A DNA stretch of 64,000 bases. Source: Hymenopellis radicata. Its lineage: Eukaryota; Basidiomycota; Agaricomycetes; Agaricales; Physalacriaceae. Position 1 is the stretch's first letter; each line of letters begins with the position of its first letter. Below the pieces are notes generated by a model. That model was given only the letters and a program-made list of their open reading frames with translations. It did not search any database and had not been told where the DNA came from. The translations under genes were made by a program, and so were the position numbers. This document shows, piece by piece, positions 1 to 10,089 of this stretch. Location of the stretch: NCBI GenBank assembly GCA_015501595.1, contig JADNRX010000268.1, positions 1 through 64,000 on the forward strand, in the 5' to 3' direction.

Positions 1-1102
1 CTCGAGGAAGGCGCGTACGAAGAGATTGGAGGGATGATTCTCGAAGTGAATGGGGTTGGGAATGTTCGATAACGGGGGGTAGGGCAATCCTGCAGATAGG
101 GACTCGACGTCTTTTCCGAAGAGGTATTCAGTAGCGGAGTCCAGGGTGAACCGTGAGACAACGTCCTAGAATACCAGAATGAGCAATTATTCTGGAGTTA
201 ACTGGGAATCTCACTTGGAAATCAACAGGATGTCCTTCTTGAAGACGAGCTTTAATCAGAGCAATTGACGATGTCGTGTGCCTCTCAAAGTTGTCAAAGT
301 CGCTGATTCTGTCCTTGCTAAAGAAGGGACGCGTCATATTTCTGTGAAATCTGTGCCGAGCAATCAACCACATGTCAGGCAACGAGCGCTCATACGACGT
401 ACTTCCACATATCACCTATGGATAGCATCAGGGCTAAGTAGTTGATTCGCATCACCATGTTGTGCACTTACCATTCGCATTGAAGACCCCGGTTCCAAGA
501 AGATCTGACCATTGCGTCAAAGTGAGGGGAGATTTCTCGAATTCTTTGAATTGAGTTGCAAGGACGGCCTGTAGGGTAATCGTCAGAACTCGCTTCGACA
601 AAAGCGGTATGATTGATACTGACTTTGACGTGGTCGGGTTCAATCGTGACCACCTAAGTACCAATATGAGTTTTAATATGCGAGAAAAATATGTGATACT
701 CACTCGTTTCTCTCCGAGAATATCCAATTCATAGGTATTGCCATACTGCGCTGCCCAAGCCCACAGAGGTTCGCCGATGTAGCCACTAGCGTTGTTCTCC
801 AACATCGTCTTTATGATGGCTCTGCTCGAGACCGAAACTGCCGGAATAGGAATAGCGCCTTTTGCCTTCATGTCACGTCGGAGTACACCGCCACGGTAGA
901 TTGAAAACAAGAGGCGGGCGATAGGGTGGACGAGAATCGATGCAGCGACATACCACCCAACGGCGACATAGGTTCCTGTATACTGGCTGAAAGCTATTAG
1001 GCAAACAGAGCTCGCCGTAGATAATGCCAGCAAGTAGGGGAGCACATCGACGAGGAGATAGGCTGGACCTGGTGGAAGTGCGTTTCGTAGAGTGATCATC
1101 AT
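1..1102 (-). CDS. CYP63-like cytochrome P450, 5' part (runs off the left edge)
   Basis: This is the N-terminal part of a membrane-anchored haem monooxygenase. The start is the first ATG at 1102. An LPPGP-type proline motif is followed by a long hydrophobic stretch (about residues 12-70) that would anchor the protein in the ER. Exons joined by short GT-AG introns read [10 protein letters not shown], then a block ending [11 protein letters not shown], then [13 protein letters not shown], then [19 protein letters not shown]. This order ([33 protein letters not shown]) is typical of the CYP63/CYP52-like clan. The I-helix, ExxR and haem-cysteine regions lie beyond base 1, so catalytic integrity cannot be judged. 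CYP63 enzymes of white-rot fungi oxidise alkanes and xenobiotics; the substrate here is unknown. The gene diverges from the MOB2-like gene. Confidence 0.88.
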
Positions 1103-1132
1103 GGTTCAGAGGAGATACTAGACAGTGCTTCA

Positions 1133-1158
1133 GGGAGCATGTATATATATATGCTCCC
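1133..1158. promoter_or_regulatory. TATA run inside a perfect 8 bp inverted repeat, promoter of the P450
   Basis: An 8 bp arm GGGAGCAT (1133-1140) and its exact inverse ATGCTCCC (1151-1158) enclose a GTATATATAT spacer. The centre lies about 45 bases upstream of the P450 ATG on the minus strand, where a TATA element is expected. The TATA role is inferred from position and composition; the palindrome is seen directly. Confidence 0.5.
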
Positions 1159-1681
1159 CTGCATGTGGGAACGCGAGGCCGCGGAAGCGTTAATGGACGT
1201 AAGTCAGCACAAACAGCCCACGCGCCGACCTGGCGCCTACTCAACGCCTTGACTAATCCCGATTAGCCTTGGTTCCTCGGCAGTCGGTGACCTTTGAAGC
1301 GGCGGTTAACACAGACGTTGGATCCTCCCGTGGAGACGCATGAAAATGCTAATTACTATTTGAGAAGAATCAAGATGATTGCAGTTCAGAGTCCGCGATT
1401 GTAGCAATTTGACAGTGCAAACTCACCTAAAAGCGTTAAATCGCGTCTCATTTCCACGGCGGACATGCCCTTACACCTGTAGCAGTATGCTGATCCAATT
1501 ATGGTGAGCTTGGTTGCATTTTTGTTGCCAAGGTCATGGCAGTCTGCGCACGAGTTGACAACGCGATTTTGCTCAAAATGGAAGGTGCCGATAATCGTCT
1601 CTTCCACCATCCATTCCTCTCAACTGAGATACGCGTCTGCTTTAGCACTGCTTGTTCTTCTGACTGCATTCGACGTGAATA
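1159..1681. other. Intergenic region between the P450 and MOB2-like genes
   Basis: Short ORFs of 60-125 codons occur on both strands but look like chance frames. A palindrome CTAATCCCGATTAG lies at 1253-1266; its half-sites TAATC/GATTA resemble some homeodomain targets. No gene or RNA could be supported. Confidence 0.5.
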
Positions 1682-2644
1682 ATGTCTTTCTTTGGGTCAG
1701 TTGAGCTGAACTGGCAGCGAACGAGTACCTGTATTGACTCCCACAAGTGGTAACAAAAACAGACAGCCGAGTCGCTCGAAGCGCTCGCCGACGCCAACCT
1801 CAGGCTCGCTATCCCGCAATAACTCGCAGACGCGGGGTGATGCGTCGCCCACCGAAGATGGAACCGTCTCCAGACCCCTCTACCTCTGCAGCCCTTTCGC
1901 AGACGCGGCCCTCGTCAAGGGCAATTTCAAGACGATAGTCATGTTGCCAAAATATGTGGACATTATGGAATGGGTTGCCGTCAACAGTACGTGAACGTCT
2001 ACCACGTTGACACTCCTCTGATGGATAGACCGCCCTGACAGTGTACGACTTTTACACATATCTCAATGAGTTCTACGGCGTCATTTCAGAGCGGTGCACC
2101 CAACAGACGTGCCCAACAATGTCTGCAGGCAATAAGTGCGTTTATCTCATCCCGACTGCCACATGAAAAGGGCTAATTAGTCGTGTAAGCTTGAATTACC
2201 TTTGGACAACACCGGACCGCAAGCAAGTTACTCTCTCCGCGCCAAACTACATCGACTCAGTCATGTCCTCCATACAAACTCTTCTCGACGACGAGAACGT
2301 ATTCCCGTCAAAATCTGGTACGGGCCCACGTTCTGATCACCCTTCCCTCTCATGTTGACTTGGAAACCATAGGCCAACAGTTCACGCCCACTTTCCCCGC
2401 AACGGTCAAGCACGTCTACCGCCAGCTCCTGCGAGTGTTTGCCCACATATACCACGCGCATTATCCGGAAATTCTTCATCTCCGGTCCGAGCCGCATTTT
2501 AATTCGCTGTTCGCCCACTTCCTCGCCTTTGGATGGAAGTATGAGATTCTGGACGCCAAGGATATCAAGGGTGAACCCGGTGCTCCAGTAGGCGTAGGAT
2601 TGCTCTGGGAGCGATGGAAGAATACCGGTATCCTGGAGGCATAG
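1682..2644 (+). CDS. mob2: MOB2-type MOB kinase activator
   Basis: Predicted protein of 248 residues from five exons: 1682-1695, 1748-1986, 2042-2135, 2190-2317 and 2373-2644. The tiny first exon gives MSFFG, and splicing joins it in frame to GNKNRQPSRSKR. The N-terminus (to about residue 50) is basic and Ser-rich; the Mob1/phocein fold follows. The zinc ligands are visible as C103-x4-C108 (ERCTQQTCPTMSAG) and H183-x4-H188 (FAHIYHAHY). Fungal MOB2 proteins bind and activate the NDR/LATS kinase Orb6/Cbk1 in polarised growth. NEFYGVISE and LLDDENVFPSK favour MOB2 over MOB1. The first intron was chosen because it is the only one that restores both frame and a Met start. Confidence 0.9.
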
Positions 2645-2863
2645 AATATACCAATCATCGGAAGGATGGGTTCATACGCACACTTACTAGGAACATGGCA
2701 TGACATTTGATGGAACTGTAATGAATTGGTACTGGACGCAGCTCAGCTTTCTCAGCTGGGAAATGCTCAATCATTATCTTGCATCCATCGACAAGATATA
2801 TATAACCCTAACCCAAGAGAAGCATGCGCAATTGACTAGTCACTAGCTTCTCTCAAGTCGAAA

Positions 2864-3640
2864 ATGGAGTTCCTTCCTTCAGCAAACCTTCCGTTGGACA
2901 GCGACCAGCAGCGTGTTCTCCTCTCAATTTTTCTAGGAACATTCCCTTGTCAATGTTTTGATCGCGATGATGAGGACTGGATACACAGCAATCTGGCCAA
3001 TGTAAACCAGGAACTTCCAGGCTCAACGAGTGCTTTCTTCTCTGATACGCCGCAGGGATGAGGTCGCTCATGCCATCGATATTCACAAGTCTGCCATCGC
3101 GTCAATTCATGTCGTTGGTGGGAGCCCAGATAGCCTAGCTGAGCGTTGGTCGTTTGCGGTTCGAGGGTGTCATGTGCACGGGCCCAGTTCCTCCTTGTTC
3201 ATTGTATCTGGTTGTCGATACAGTGTTCAGGCAGCCACCAAGTCCGCTTCGAGAGACCAAGTAGTTGTGGGACTCGGAGCACCACAGCCGTAGGCGTTTT
3301 GAACGGTATAACCCCCGGTGCCCCGCCCCAGGATCGCCTCCCCTCTCCGCGACGTGAGGCTGATGTCCCCGGCAATGGTTGCAAGATCGGGAAAATACGC
3401 CACACTCCGCGCGCGGGCTCGTGTATTTGTCTCACATGCAGTGCACGAACAGCATGCGCACGCGTCGCTGGATCTGGGCTCTAGCTGAAAGGCTCTAGGA
3501 TACGTGCTTGGCTAAATGGGCCACTAGTCCGGCGAGGCTGGCATGAGTATAAGAAGCTTTAGAGAGAGCCTTTGAGCTAGCAGCAGGAGAATGCGAAACA
3601 CAGATCGTTGCCGTCGCCTGGTAGTCGTCTTATGGAAGAA
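2864..3640 (+). pseudogene. Decayed F-box family gene (unit 1 of the tandem array)
   Basis: A TATA-like run at 2795-2805 precedes an ATG at 2864 and a 65-codon ORF. In another frame near 3040-3110 comes RRRDEVAHAIDIHKSAIASI. This resembles the (R)RDELxxxIDxHKALLSPIR segment that precedes the F-box in many Agaricomycete proteins. Near 3440-3490 a third frame gives TNSMRTRRWIWALAERL followed by TAG. The intact F-box protein at 55.4-56.6 kb has HRTNGMRTRKWIWSLVEEI at its C-terminal end, so this is a relative. Stops and frame changes throughout mean no functional product. The 3110-3640 part is repeated, in two pieces, at 9315-9510 and 10090-10440. Confidence 0.6.
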
Positions 3641-3803
3641 GCGGGCTGGTTAAGTCTTGAAAATTTGTATTATAACTAATAAGATTTGTAGTGTAAGTAT
3701 TAGATTTGTACTACGATAAGTATTAGATTGTACTATAAGTATTAGATTTGGTTTAATTAAGTGTTCAGGAATCAATGCCAGAGCAAGAGAAGATGTCCAT
3801 AGG

Positions 3804-5797
3804 TTATGAATCCCAAATCGCGCCAAAGGCGGGAATGCCACGGCTCATCATACCGTAGACGACTTTCTTCGTCAAGGGCTCGTTGGAGATGATGACAACA
3901 GCTTCAGCGTCGAAGTCCTTGACCATCTTATACGTAAGTTTGACCATGTCAGGACGACCATGGACGCGCGTATCTGGAGAGACATATATCAGAAGACAGT
4001 CGACCATGTACTGTAGTGTTTCAACCGTAGGTTCGCGGCATGTGACGCGATATGCCGCGAACTTACAGCGAACAGCTTCGTTGCCAGGCACGCACGCGGG
4101 AATTACCCGATTCGGACTGTCCCGCCACAGGCGGGACCGAAAATTTCCGCTTTTGGAAGGGTGTGCCTGGCTCCGAGGCTGCGTGACGCGATATGGATAT
4201 ATATAGGTTCGCTTCGCCGGCCGGTGTGACGCGATATGGGAATATCCGGTCGAAACAGTACAGTAAATGATCATGCTCACCGTAGATGCAAGCGTCGGGA
4301 TCAGCTTCCTTCACGGCATCGACAAGATCAGTTCCAAATGTTTTCACAATGTTCGCGCCAGTCCACAACAGACGAGAAGGTTGACGCTTTTCGAAGAGGC
4401 AAGGCGCGATAGGTCCAATCCCACTTCCCGTCGCAACGAAAATGACCCGGCGGAACATGATGTTGACCCGCAGAACACCCGCCACAGGTGTCCCTCTAAA
4501 GTAAATCTCTTTCGGCGGGTTGCGAATGAGCTCTTTGGTCCAGTCGCCGGCCTGAGAAACGACGAGGGAGAACTCGTCAGTCCCTGGGACCGGCACGTTA
4601 GCGAATGCGTGCCATTCGTTAAGAGGGTCCAGCGAGACGCGACTGAATGATCCAGGCACAGGACGTGGGTGGAATCCGAACACTAGACAAAGTGTCAGTA
4701 CAGTCCTGCAGAATAGTAGGACGTATCAACTTACCTTTGTAATTGACGAACAGGCGAACAGCGTGATCAGACAAAACCATCGCGCGAACTGGGACTTTCC
4801 GCAGACGAGCCCATGGCAGTATGAGAGAACCTGGGGCGCGTTAGTTGGCATGCTGATGGGAACATGAAGCGTCCTGACCTGTGATGATGAACATAAGCCA
4901 CATGGGCGCAGAGTGGACAAGCGCATATCCCAAAGACGCGTCGCCCTTCCAGTCGTTGGTGAGTGAAATAACCTGAGCCCATACAAGGGCGGTGGCGGTC
5001 CAGCCCATGAACCTGTGAACGCGTTCAAAGGTATCGTGGCTCTTCGACCGGAGGGCGGGGACAGCGAAGACGATGATTCCCACTAGGAACATGAGGATGA
5101 TCCAAGTGATTTCTACTGTGGCGACGGATATCTGTAATAAGGTGGTATGAGGACCTATGAGAACCTTAAATGAGAGGTTGAACTGACCTCTCCACCTCGC
5201 GCTAGCTCCCTAGTTCCTTGTCCGGCCAGAGCACCGAGCCACAGCGTTGCTGAAACCCCTGCACCTGAATGGATGCCGCCGAGATGATAAACTCTTGCCA
5301 TCAACAAACGGAACCAGAGTGGCCATCTGGAAACGCATGGGTCGACAAATAGGGCATGCAACAACGTCAAGGACTCACGAAGGGGGAACAGAGGTGAAGA
5401 CGAAGAAGAAAGCATTGACGACGTAATCCTGTCGCATCAGAATGGCGACAAAGATGTTAGCCACCGCGATCAATCCCAGTCTCTGAGAATTGACGCCACA
5501 CACCAACAGAGCGATCAAAATCGCCACGTTGGCTATGAAAACGACCCCGAAGAGTCTGTGGTAAATCGTAAAGACGAGGTGGCGGAGGTCTCGCATGACC
5601 TTGCCCTGTGTCTTGTCCGGGATGTCCTCCTCGAGATAGCCATCCCAAGGCAACTTTTCGAGAACGCTGCTGGTCTCCGATTTGACCGATGGCGTCCCAA
5701 TGATGGTTGAGCCCGCCTTGGACGATGGCGGGGACCTCTCCTCCGGATTGGAAGGCTGGTAGACAACAGGAGGGATGGTGATAGCGGGTGTGCTCAT
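3804..5797 (-). CDS. TmpA-like integral membrane flavoprotein, intact copy (unit 1)
   Basis: Predicted protein of 492 residues from six exons: 5797-5379, 5326-5188, 5131-4879, 4830-4735, 4682-4281 and 3973-3804. After a Ser/Pro-rich N-terminus there are about five or six hydrophobic segments, for example LFGVVFIANVAILIALLV and ITWIILMFLVGIIVFAVPAL. A soluble part resembling ferredoxin-reductase/ferric-reductase NAD-binding domains follows, with VIFVATGSGIGPIAPCLFE (nucleotide-binding glycine motif) and EAVVIISNEPLTKKVVYG near the end. Related fungal proteins include A. nidulans TmpA, a membrane flavoprotein linked to conidiation signalling. Electron donor and acceptor are unknown. Intron 5 is 307 nt instead of the 52 nt seen in the duplicate because it holds a MITE; the acceptor and donor remain intact. 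Confidence 0.75.
4011..4263. mobile_element. 253 bp non-autonomous Tc1/mariner-type MITE with TA target-site duplication
   Basis: The element lies between two TA dinucleotides (4009-4010 and 4264-4265). Its ends are imperfect inverted repeats: CTGTAGTGTTTCAACC at the left against CTGTACTGTTTCGACC read inward from the right (14 of 16 match). The duplicate block at 10866-10873 has the same flanks with a single TA and no insert, an empty-site proof. Inside are a perfect 11 bp stem GTTCGCGGCAT (4031-4041 with 4052-4062), a CCCGCC/GGCGGG stem (4121-4135), a GCCAGGCAC inverted pair (4083-4093 with 4161-4171) and three copies of GTGACGCGATATG. There is no coding capacity. It sits in intron 5 of the TmpA-like gene. 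Confidence 0.88.
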
Positions 5798-6889
5798 CTT
5801 AAGCTAAGTGGGAAGAAGTGATATGAAGAACCGGAGCTGGATGGAGAATCTAGTATCCAACATGAAGCTGCTTTATAACGGTCGCGCCGATGGAGAGGCA
5901 GACGTGCAGTGTACGTCCCGGTTCTGTATTGAGTTTGACACGGCGAGGCGTCCAGAGCGCTCGAAGAGACTGCAGTCCTCATCGATCCAACCGACTCGCG
6001 TTTGGATCGTTCGTTCCAAGGGCTTCCCGTCTGTTCGTCATGCCGCCTCATGCGCATTGAGTACCTGACCAGTTGAGATACTGAGACAACGCTGTACATT
6101 TTCAGCCAGAAAAATAATATCTGTCTGCGGGTCTGGAGCTTACGATCGCGGTGCGGGGGCAGGACGATCAGTAGTACGTACGCGTTGTTGCTGTTCACAG
6201 CACCTGTCGAGCTTCAACGTGGACGCTTTATTGGTTTCTTGGAGTCCACTGGACTGAGTTCGATTTTGTTCTGCAGTCTTCGTGATGCTGAGTACGGTAT
6301 CTTCGGGTAAGGATGAAAATAGCAACCTAAAATGCAAAGTGTGGCGCCAATCGATCGATCGAGAAATGTTAGTACAGCCCCCGAACCCTTACCTAACTGG
6401 GAACCGCCAAACCGATCCCGCTAGCCCAGCAGCCGAATTTGGACAAAGGGAAGCGGACGTCATCTTCGTCATCCCGCTCGTCCTATCCTTATCTCCATCC
6501 TCCGAGTGGTAGTGATCGAGTGGTTGCTGAGCGCGCTTGAGTTTTCATGACGTCGGTAAACAAGGGGGAAAACTTGGCGTTCCCAACCGCTGCTGGCCTT
6601 TGAAAGTCCACGGAATGACCGCACACCTCCACTTTCCGAAACACCTCGTCAAAAGCCCTGCGGTTTAGAAGCAAAAGGATATCAGACTAGAGGATCGCCA
6701 ACAGCTTACCCTCAAATCTTTCTCTCTCGGGTTATCTATCGTCTCTGCTAGGTCTTGAATTCAATGGCGATCCATTTTAGCTTGCCCGTCCGAACTTTCA
6801 TATGGTCGTTTCAATGTCGATAGTGGGTGACTTCAAGTTTCGATTGGATGATGATACAGCAGGTTAGTCATTGTACAAAGCGCACGATT
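5798..6889. other. Intergenic region between TmpA-like and homeobox genes, unit 1
   Basis: About 1.1 kb containing the presumed promoter of the TmpA-like gene and the 3' end of the homeobox gene, both on minus. It is repeated almost unchanged at 12404-13514. A short CGATCGATCGATCGAG run lies near 6355. No ORF here looks coding: the frames are not preserved by the indels between the copies. Confidence 0.5.
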
Positions 6890-7848
6890 TCACCAACGCA
6901 AGCCTCGTCGAGAGAGATAAACGAGTCCCATCGCCGCTTGGAATGGATCCTGTTGTACAAGACGTTCGTCCAGGAGAGAATCGGTGACGTTTGGGTCTTG
7001 AAGGACAGGAAGATACTTGAGAGGCGCGGCTTGAGACATTAAGTGAGCATCAGACAGCTATGTGTATGCGGTCAGTATGCAAGCAAAACGATAATTCTCA
7101 ACATACATCGGAAGCGTCGTTGTATGCGCTCAACGGTAGCGAAATAGGACGATAGACAGAAAGGTTTGTTGATTGCAAAGGCTGTCACAAGGGTCAGCGC
7201 TCAAACGATCCACGATGGAGTCAGTATACCTCTAAAGCGGAAGTCGCGTTGTAGGAGTCAGGTCGAGGAATCAAACGATGCAGCGCTGAGACCTATGTAA
7301 TCAGGAAGTTGAGTTCTCGGACGATGCAAGACATTATTAACCTACAGGATAAGGTTCAGGATACACTTGTGGATACCCAGAAGAATAGAGCAAGGATTGA
7401 TGAGACGGTACTGCGGCGGCGTTCACGGCAGAAGAAAACGAGTCTTGAGGTTCGGAGGAGGGGTCTGTAGGCGTCAAGGATTCACTTGTCAAGTCCTTTT
7501 CATTTGTGGGTGCGTTTTTCCTCTTGGCTGGTGGCGGAATGATTGTGTCTTCGGTTTCGAGCTTAAATTGGCGAATGTCTAGTACAGGAGAGTCCTTGTC
7601 GCGGGTCCGTTTCTTTTCTCTGTTGCACCAGTTGGACAACCAGGTGGTAGGTCTAACATAGTGTATAATAAGCAAGGCCAAAGTGAATTAGAACATACAG
7701 ATTGAGTTGAACACTGAGTTGCTGCCGGAGGTCAGGCTAAAGGCCTCTGAACCATTTGCCTCGTATGCTGCTCTCAGTGTTTCCTGTTGTGCTTTGTAGC
7801 TCGGATAATGTTGCGTTTTACAATGGCTGGGTCATCTGACGAGATCAT
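6890..7848 (-). pseudogene. Homeobox gene copy 1, broken in the homeobox by two single-base deletions
   Basis: This copy corresponds exon for exon to the intact gene at 13515-14476 (exons 7848-7699, 7652-7346, 7292-7230, 7181-7107 and 7057-6890). Compared with that copy it lacks one base near 7789 and one near 7735, both inside the homeobox. The frame reads IIRATK and then HNRKH-stop instead of IIRATKQQQETLRAAYE. Downstream exons stay open and well conserved, which suggests recent inactivation or a sequence error. A basic KKRTRKK stretch of the other copy, a possible nuclear signal, is also altered here by compensating indels. The 5' end overlaps ORC2 head to head. Confidence 0.72.
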
Positions 7849-9127
7849 CGTGGTCAGTGGCAAACAAGCGATCGTACCTGCCATCATCATGCAGCCAGAC
7901 TCTGAAGATAGCGACAGCGATGCCGAGCTCACTGCCAGCTCCGATGACGAGCAGGCGCAGGTTCCGACGACACCCAGCAAAAAACGGAAAATTCGCTCTC
8001 CAGACGACGACCATGTCGGTCCTATCATCGTGCAGGCCGCCTTTGACGCGTACTTTACGCATACTGCGGCGCGTCCCCAGACCTCTACCAGTGTCTTCTC
8101 TGCTATCATACCTCCTCTCTCCTCTCAGGAGTATGCAGAGGCAACGAAGGACATGTCCGACAAGAACATGCAGTCTATTCTCTTGACGGACAACAAAGTC
8201 CGGAACACTCTGTTTACTCAGATTCTACGGCAAGTCAACGAAGGCTTCAACGTGCTCTGCTATGGATACGGTTCCAAGCGCAGTCTTCTAAACCAATTCG
8301 CCATCGAACGCTGTTCGAAGCACGGACATGTCGTTGTTGTCAATGGCTTCCAAGCGTCTTTCAACATCAAAGACATGTTCATGTCCCTCGAAAGCCTTCC
8401 AGGTTACAGAGACGAGGCCTCCACGGGCTCCTCTATCGAGAGCCAGTCCAAGGCGGTCGCAGAATTCTTCTCCGAGTCACAGAAACGGCATCTATACCTC
8501 ATCATCCACAACATCGACTCCCCCTCCCTCCGTACTCCCAAGGTCAAAGCTTGTCTGGAGACGTTAGCTGCGGCTGCCCGCATACACATTATTGCATCCG
8601 TGGACCACGTCTCTGCACCTCTTATCTGGTCGTCTCGCGAGCGGTTTTCCTGGTTGTGGCATGACCTGACCACCCTCGCGCCGTACGACGTGGAATTAGC
8701 CCACGCTGACAGGTCGTCTATATCCGGTGCCCAGCCCACATCGCGAAAGCAGCGCGCGGATGGCCCACAGGCCGCTGCTAATATTTCGGAAACGGCCGCC
8801 TCTCACATCCTTGCTTCTGTAAACCAAAATGCCCTCAAGCTGTTCGCTCTAATCGCGCGAAAGCAGCTTGAGGCAGTAGAAGATGCAGGCGCATCAGCCT
8901 CGAACGACATGCAACCCTACGCTATCGAGTATGAGATGCTGTTCAAGTTGACACGAGAGCAATTCATCGCCACGACCGATACGTCGCTTCGCCAATTACT
9001 TGGCGAGTTTAGGGACCATTCACTAATCGTTAGCGCTCAAGGGAGTTCGGGGCCAGAGAAGTTGTGGATACCTCTGCGCAAAGAAAGACTTACGAACGTC
9101 CTGAATGGCCTACCGTCGACAACATGA
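7823..9127 (+). CDS. orc2: Origin recognition complex subunit 2 (full-length copy)
   Basis: ORC2 is a core subunit of the six-protein complex that marks replication origins and recruits Cdc6 and the MCM helicase. A 42 nt GTCAGT...ATGCAG segment (about 7851-7892) in the acidic N-terminus is probably an intron, since the two copies diverge most there, giving about 420 residues. Visible family blocks are FNVLCYGYGSKRSLLNQF (the degenerate AAA+ nucleotide loop), HLYLIIHNIDSPSLR (Walker-B-like strand), RIHIIASVDHVSAPLIW, and the C-terminal winged helix ending in EMLFKLTREQFIATTD, FRDHSLIVSAQ and LWIPLRKERL. PSKKRKIRSP is a likely nuclear signal. The start overlaps the divergent homeobox gene by 26 bases. 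A 5' fragment (14451-14822) and a 3' fragment (9538-9660) occur in the same array. Confidence 0.93.
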   Translation: MAGSSDEIIVVSGKQAIVPAIIMQPDSEDSDSDAELTASSDDEQAQVPTTPSKKRKIRSPDDDHVGPIIVQAAFDAYFTHTAARPQTSTSVFSAIIPPLSSQEYAEATKDMSDKNMQSILLTDNKVRNTLFTQILRQVNEGFNVLCYGYGSKRSLLNQFAIERCSKHGHVVVVNGFQASFNIKDMFMSLESLPGYRDEASTGSSIESQSKAVAEFFSESQKRHLYLIIHNIDSPSLRTPKVKACLETLAAAARIHIIASVDHVSAPLIWSSRERFSWLWHDLTTLAPYDVELAHADRSSISGAQPTSRKQRADGPQAAANISETAASHILASVNQNALKLFALIARKQLEAVEDAGASASNDMQPYAIEYEMLFKLTREQFIATTDTSLRQLLGEFRDHSLIVSAQGSSGPEKLWIPLRKERLTNVLNGLPSTT

Positions 9128-9314
9128 TCTTTTCCGGTTAGGATCATACAGCTATGGGTGCCGATGACTGCTCCTCTTATTCTCATACCCTCATGAATGT
9201 GAGCATCACCCGTTCCCATTGCACGACGACGCCGACGAATACCTGGCATCCTTCTTGCTATACAGCCGCGTATGCGCTGACGATCTCTGGATGTTACGCG
9301 CATTGGTTGGTCGT

Positions 9315-9510
9315 CGCTGGTGGGAGCCCAGATACCCTAGCTGAGCGTTGGTCGTTCGCTTGGAGGCATCGGTTCGAGGGTGTCCCGTAACGTCGTGTGC
9401 GCGCATTCCAAATTTTCCAAAAAGATTATGGGTTCCTCCTTCTCTCATAGATTGTTCATTGTATTTGTTTGTCGACACAGTGCTTAGCCAGCCACCAAAT
9501 CCGCTTTTAC
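9315..9510 (+). pseudogene. F-box remnant, first part, heading collapsed tandem unit 2
   Basis: These bases align with 3117-3250 of unit 1. Both share the string GGTGGGAGCCCAGATA, the following AGCTGAGCGTTGGTCGTT, and a later TTGTTCATTGTAT and CAGCCACCAA. There are local insertions and no open frame longer than about 80 codons. The matching sequence stops just before the point where unit 1 continues with GAGAGACCAAGTAG, which here is found only at 10095. The collapse of unit 2 therefore lies between. Confidence 0.6.
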
Positions 9511-9537
9511 TTTTTGCTCGAGGCAGACGCTTAGTTC

Positions 9538-9860
9538 AAGGACCATTCGCTAATCATTGAGCAAGCACTCAAGGCTTAGGGAGTTTAGTCCTACAGCAAT
9601 TGCAGATACCTTTGCACAAAGAAAGACTGATGAACGACCTAAATGACCCACCCTCGACATGCATTTTACCATTTAATCATACACTGACAGCTAGTCGCGC
9701 AGGTTCCTCTTCCTTCGTACCCTCATCGAATGTCACGGTTTTAAGCCCCAAGCACATCACCAGTTCCAATGCGGCGACGCCAACCAGCACCCAACATCCT
9801 TTCTGCCACGCAGTCACGTATGCGCTGACCACGGCCTGGTATTCTAGGCCGCCCGTTACG
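9538..9860 (+). pseudogene. ORC2 3'-end remnant plus downstream flank (right end of collapsed unit 2)
   Basis: Bases 9540-9660 are a diverged copy of the last ~115 coding bases of ORC2 (9010-9125). The encoded string IPLHKERLMNDLNDPPST corresponds to IPLRKERLTNVLNGLPSTT. Similarity continues into the 3' flank: 9690-9850 matches 9150-9300, including a shared TATGCGCTGAC. The copy is more diverged than units 1 and 3 are from each other and has lost the reading frame. Bases 9861-10089 that follow resemble nothing else in the window. Confidence 0.65.
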
Positions 9861-10089
9861 AGCCGCGACAGAGTTTCGACGACAGAATTTGAATTCAAGT
9901 CCACTAGTCGGACGGAAGCGTACGGAGTACTATTGACAGTATATCACGGTAAATGTTGTTGAGGCTGTGTATAGAGGTTGAGTCAGGGTGAATAGTGGTA
10001 TGGTTATTGGAATACCTGTGCCTAATATTGCTACTCCAAGTGTACCTCCAAGAACTGGAGCTGTGCCGAGTAGGGCAGTCGTTTTCGAG

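Larger units (their letters stand above)
3110..9310. repeat. Tandem unit 1 (complete): F-box remnant - TmpA-like - homeobox - ORC2
   Basis: Bases 3256-8145 match 10090-14780 nearly base for base: intergenic DNA, introns and exons are all shared, with scattered substitutions and 1-3 nt indels. The offset shifts from 6834 to 6606 to 6628 because of indels, including the MITE at 4011-4263. The right end carries the full ORC2 gene and its 3' flank, which is repeated again at 9538-9860. The left end (3110-3255) matches 9315-9510. Confidence 0.85.
9315..9860. repeat. Tandem unit 2, internally deleted
   Basis: The left piece equals the left end of unit 1 and the right piece equals the right end of unit 1 (ORC2 3' end and flank), in the same order and orientation. 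The TmpA-like gene, the homeobox gene and most of ORC2 are absent between them. This is what a full unit would look like after one internal deletion of about 5.5-6 kb. The reading as a former full unit is inference. Confidence 0.5.

Noticed and set aside
1386..1610. Minus ORF of 74 codons with CxxC pairs (NSCADCHDLG and YCYRCKG)
   Set aside because: The two Cys pairs suggested a zinc ribbon, but there is no family match, no splice support, and it overlaps the MOB2 promoter.
2800..2816. TATAACCCTAACCC and a similar CTTAACCCTAACACCC at about 16662, resembling telomeric repeats
   Set aside because: Only two repeat units each; too short for an interstitial telomere and located in ordinary promoters.
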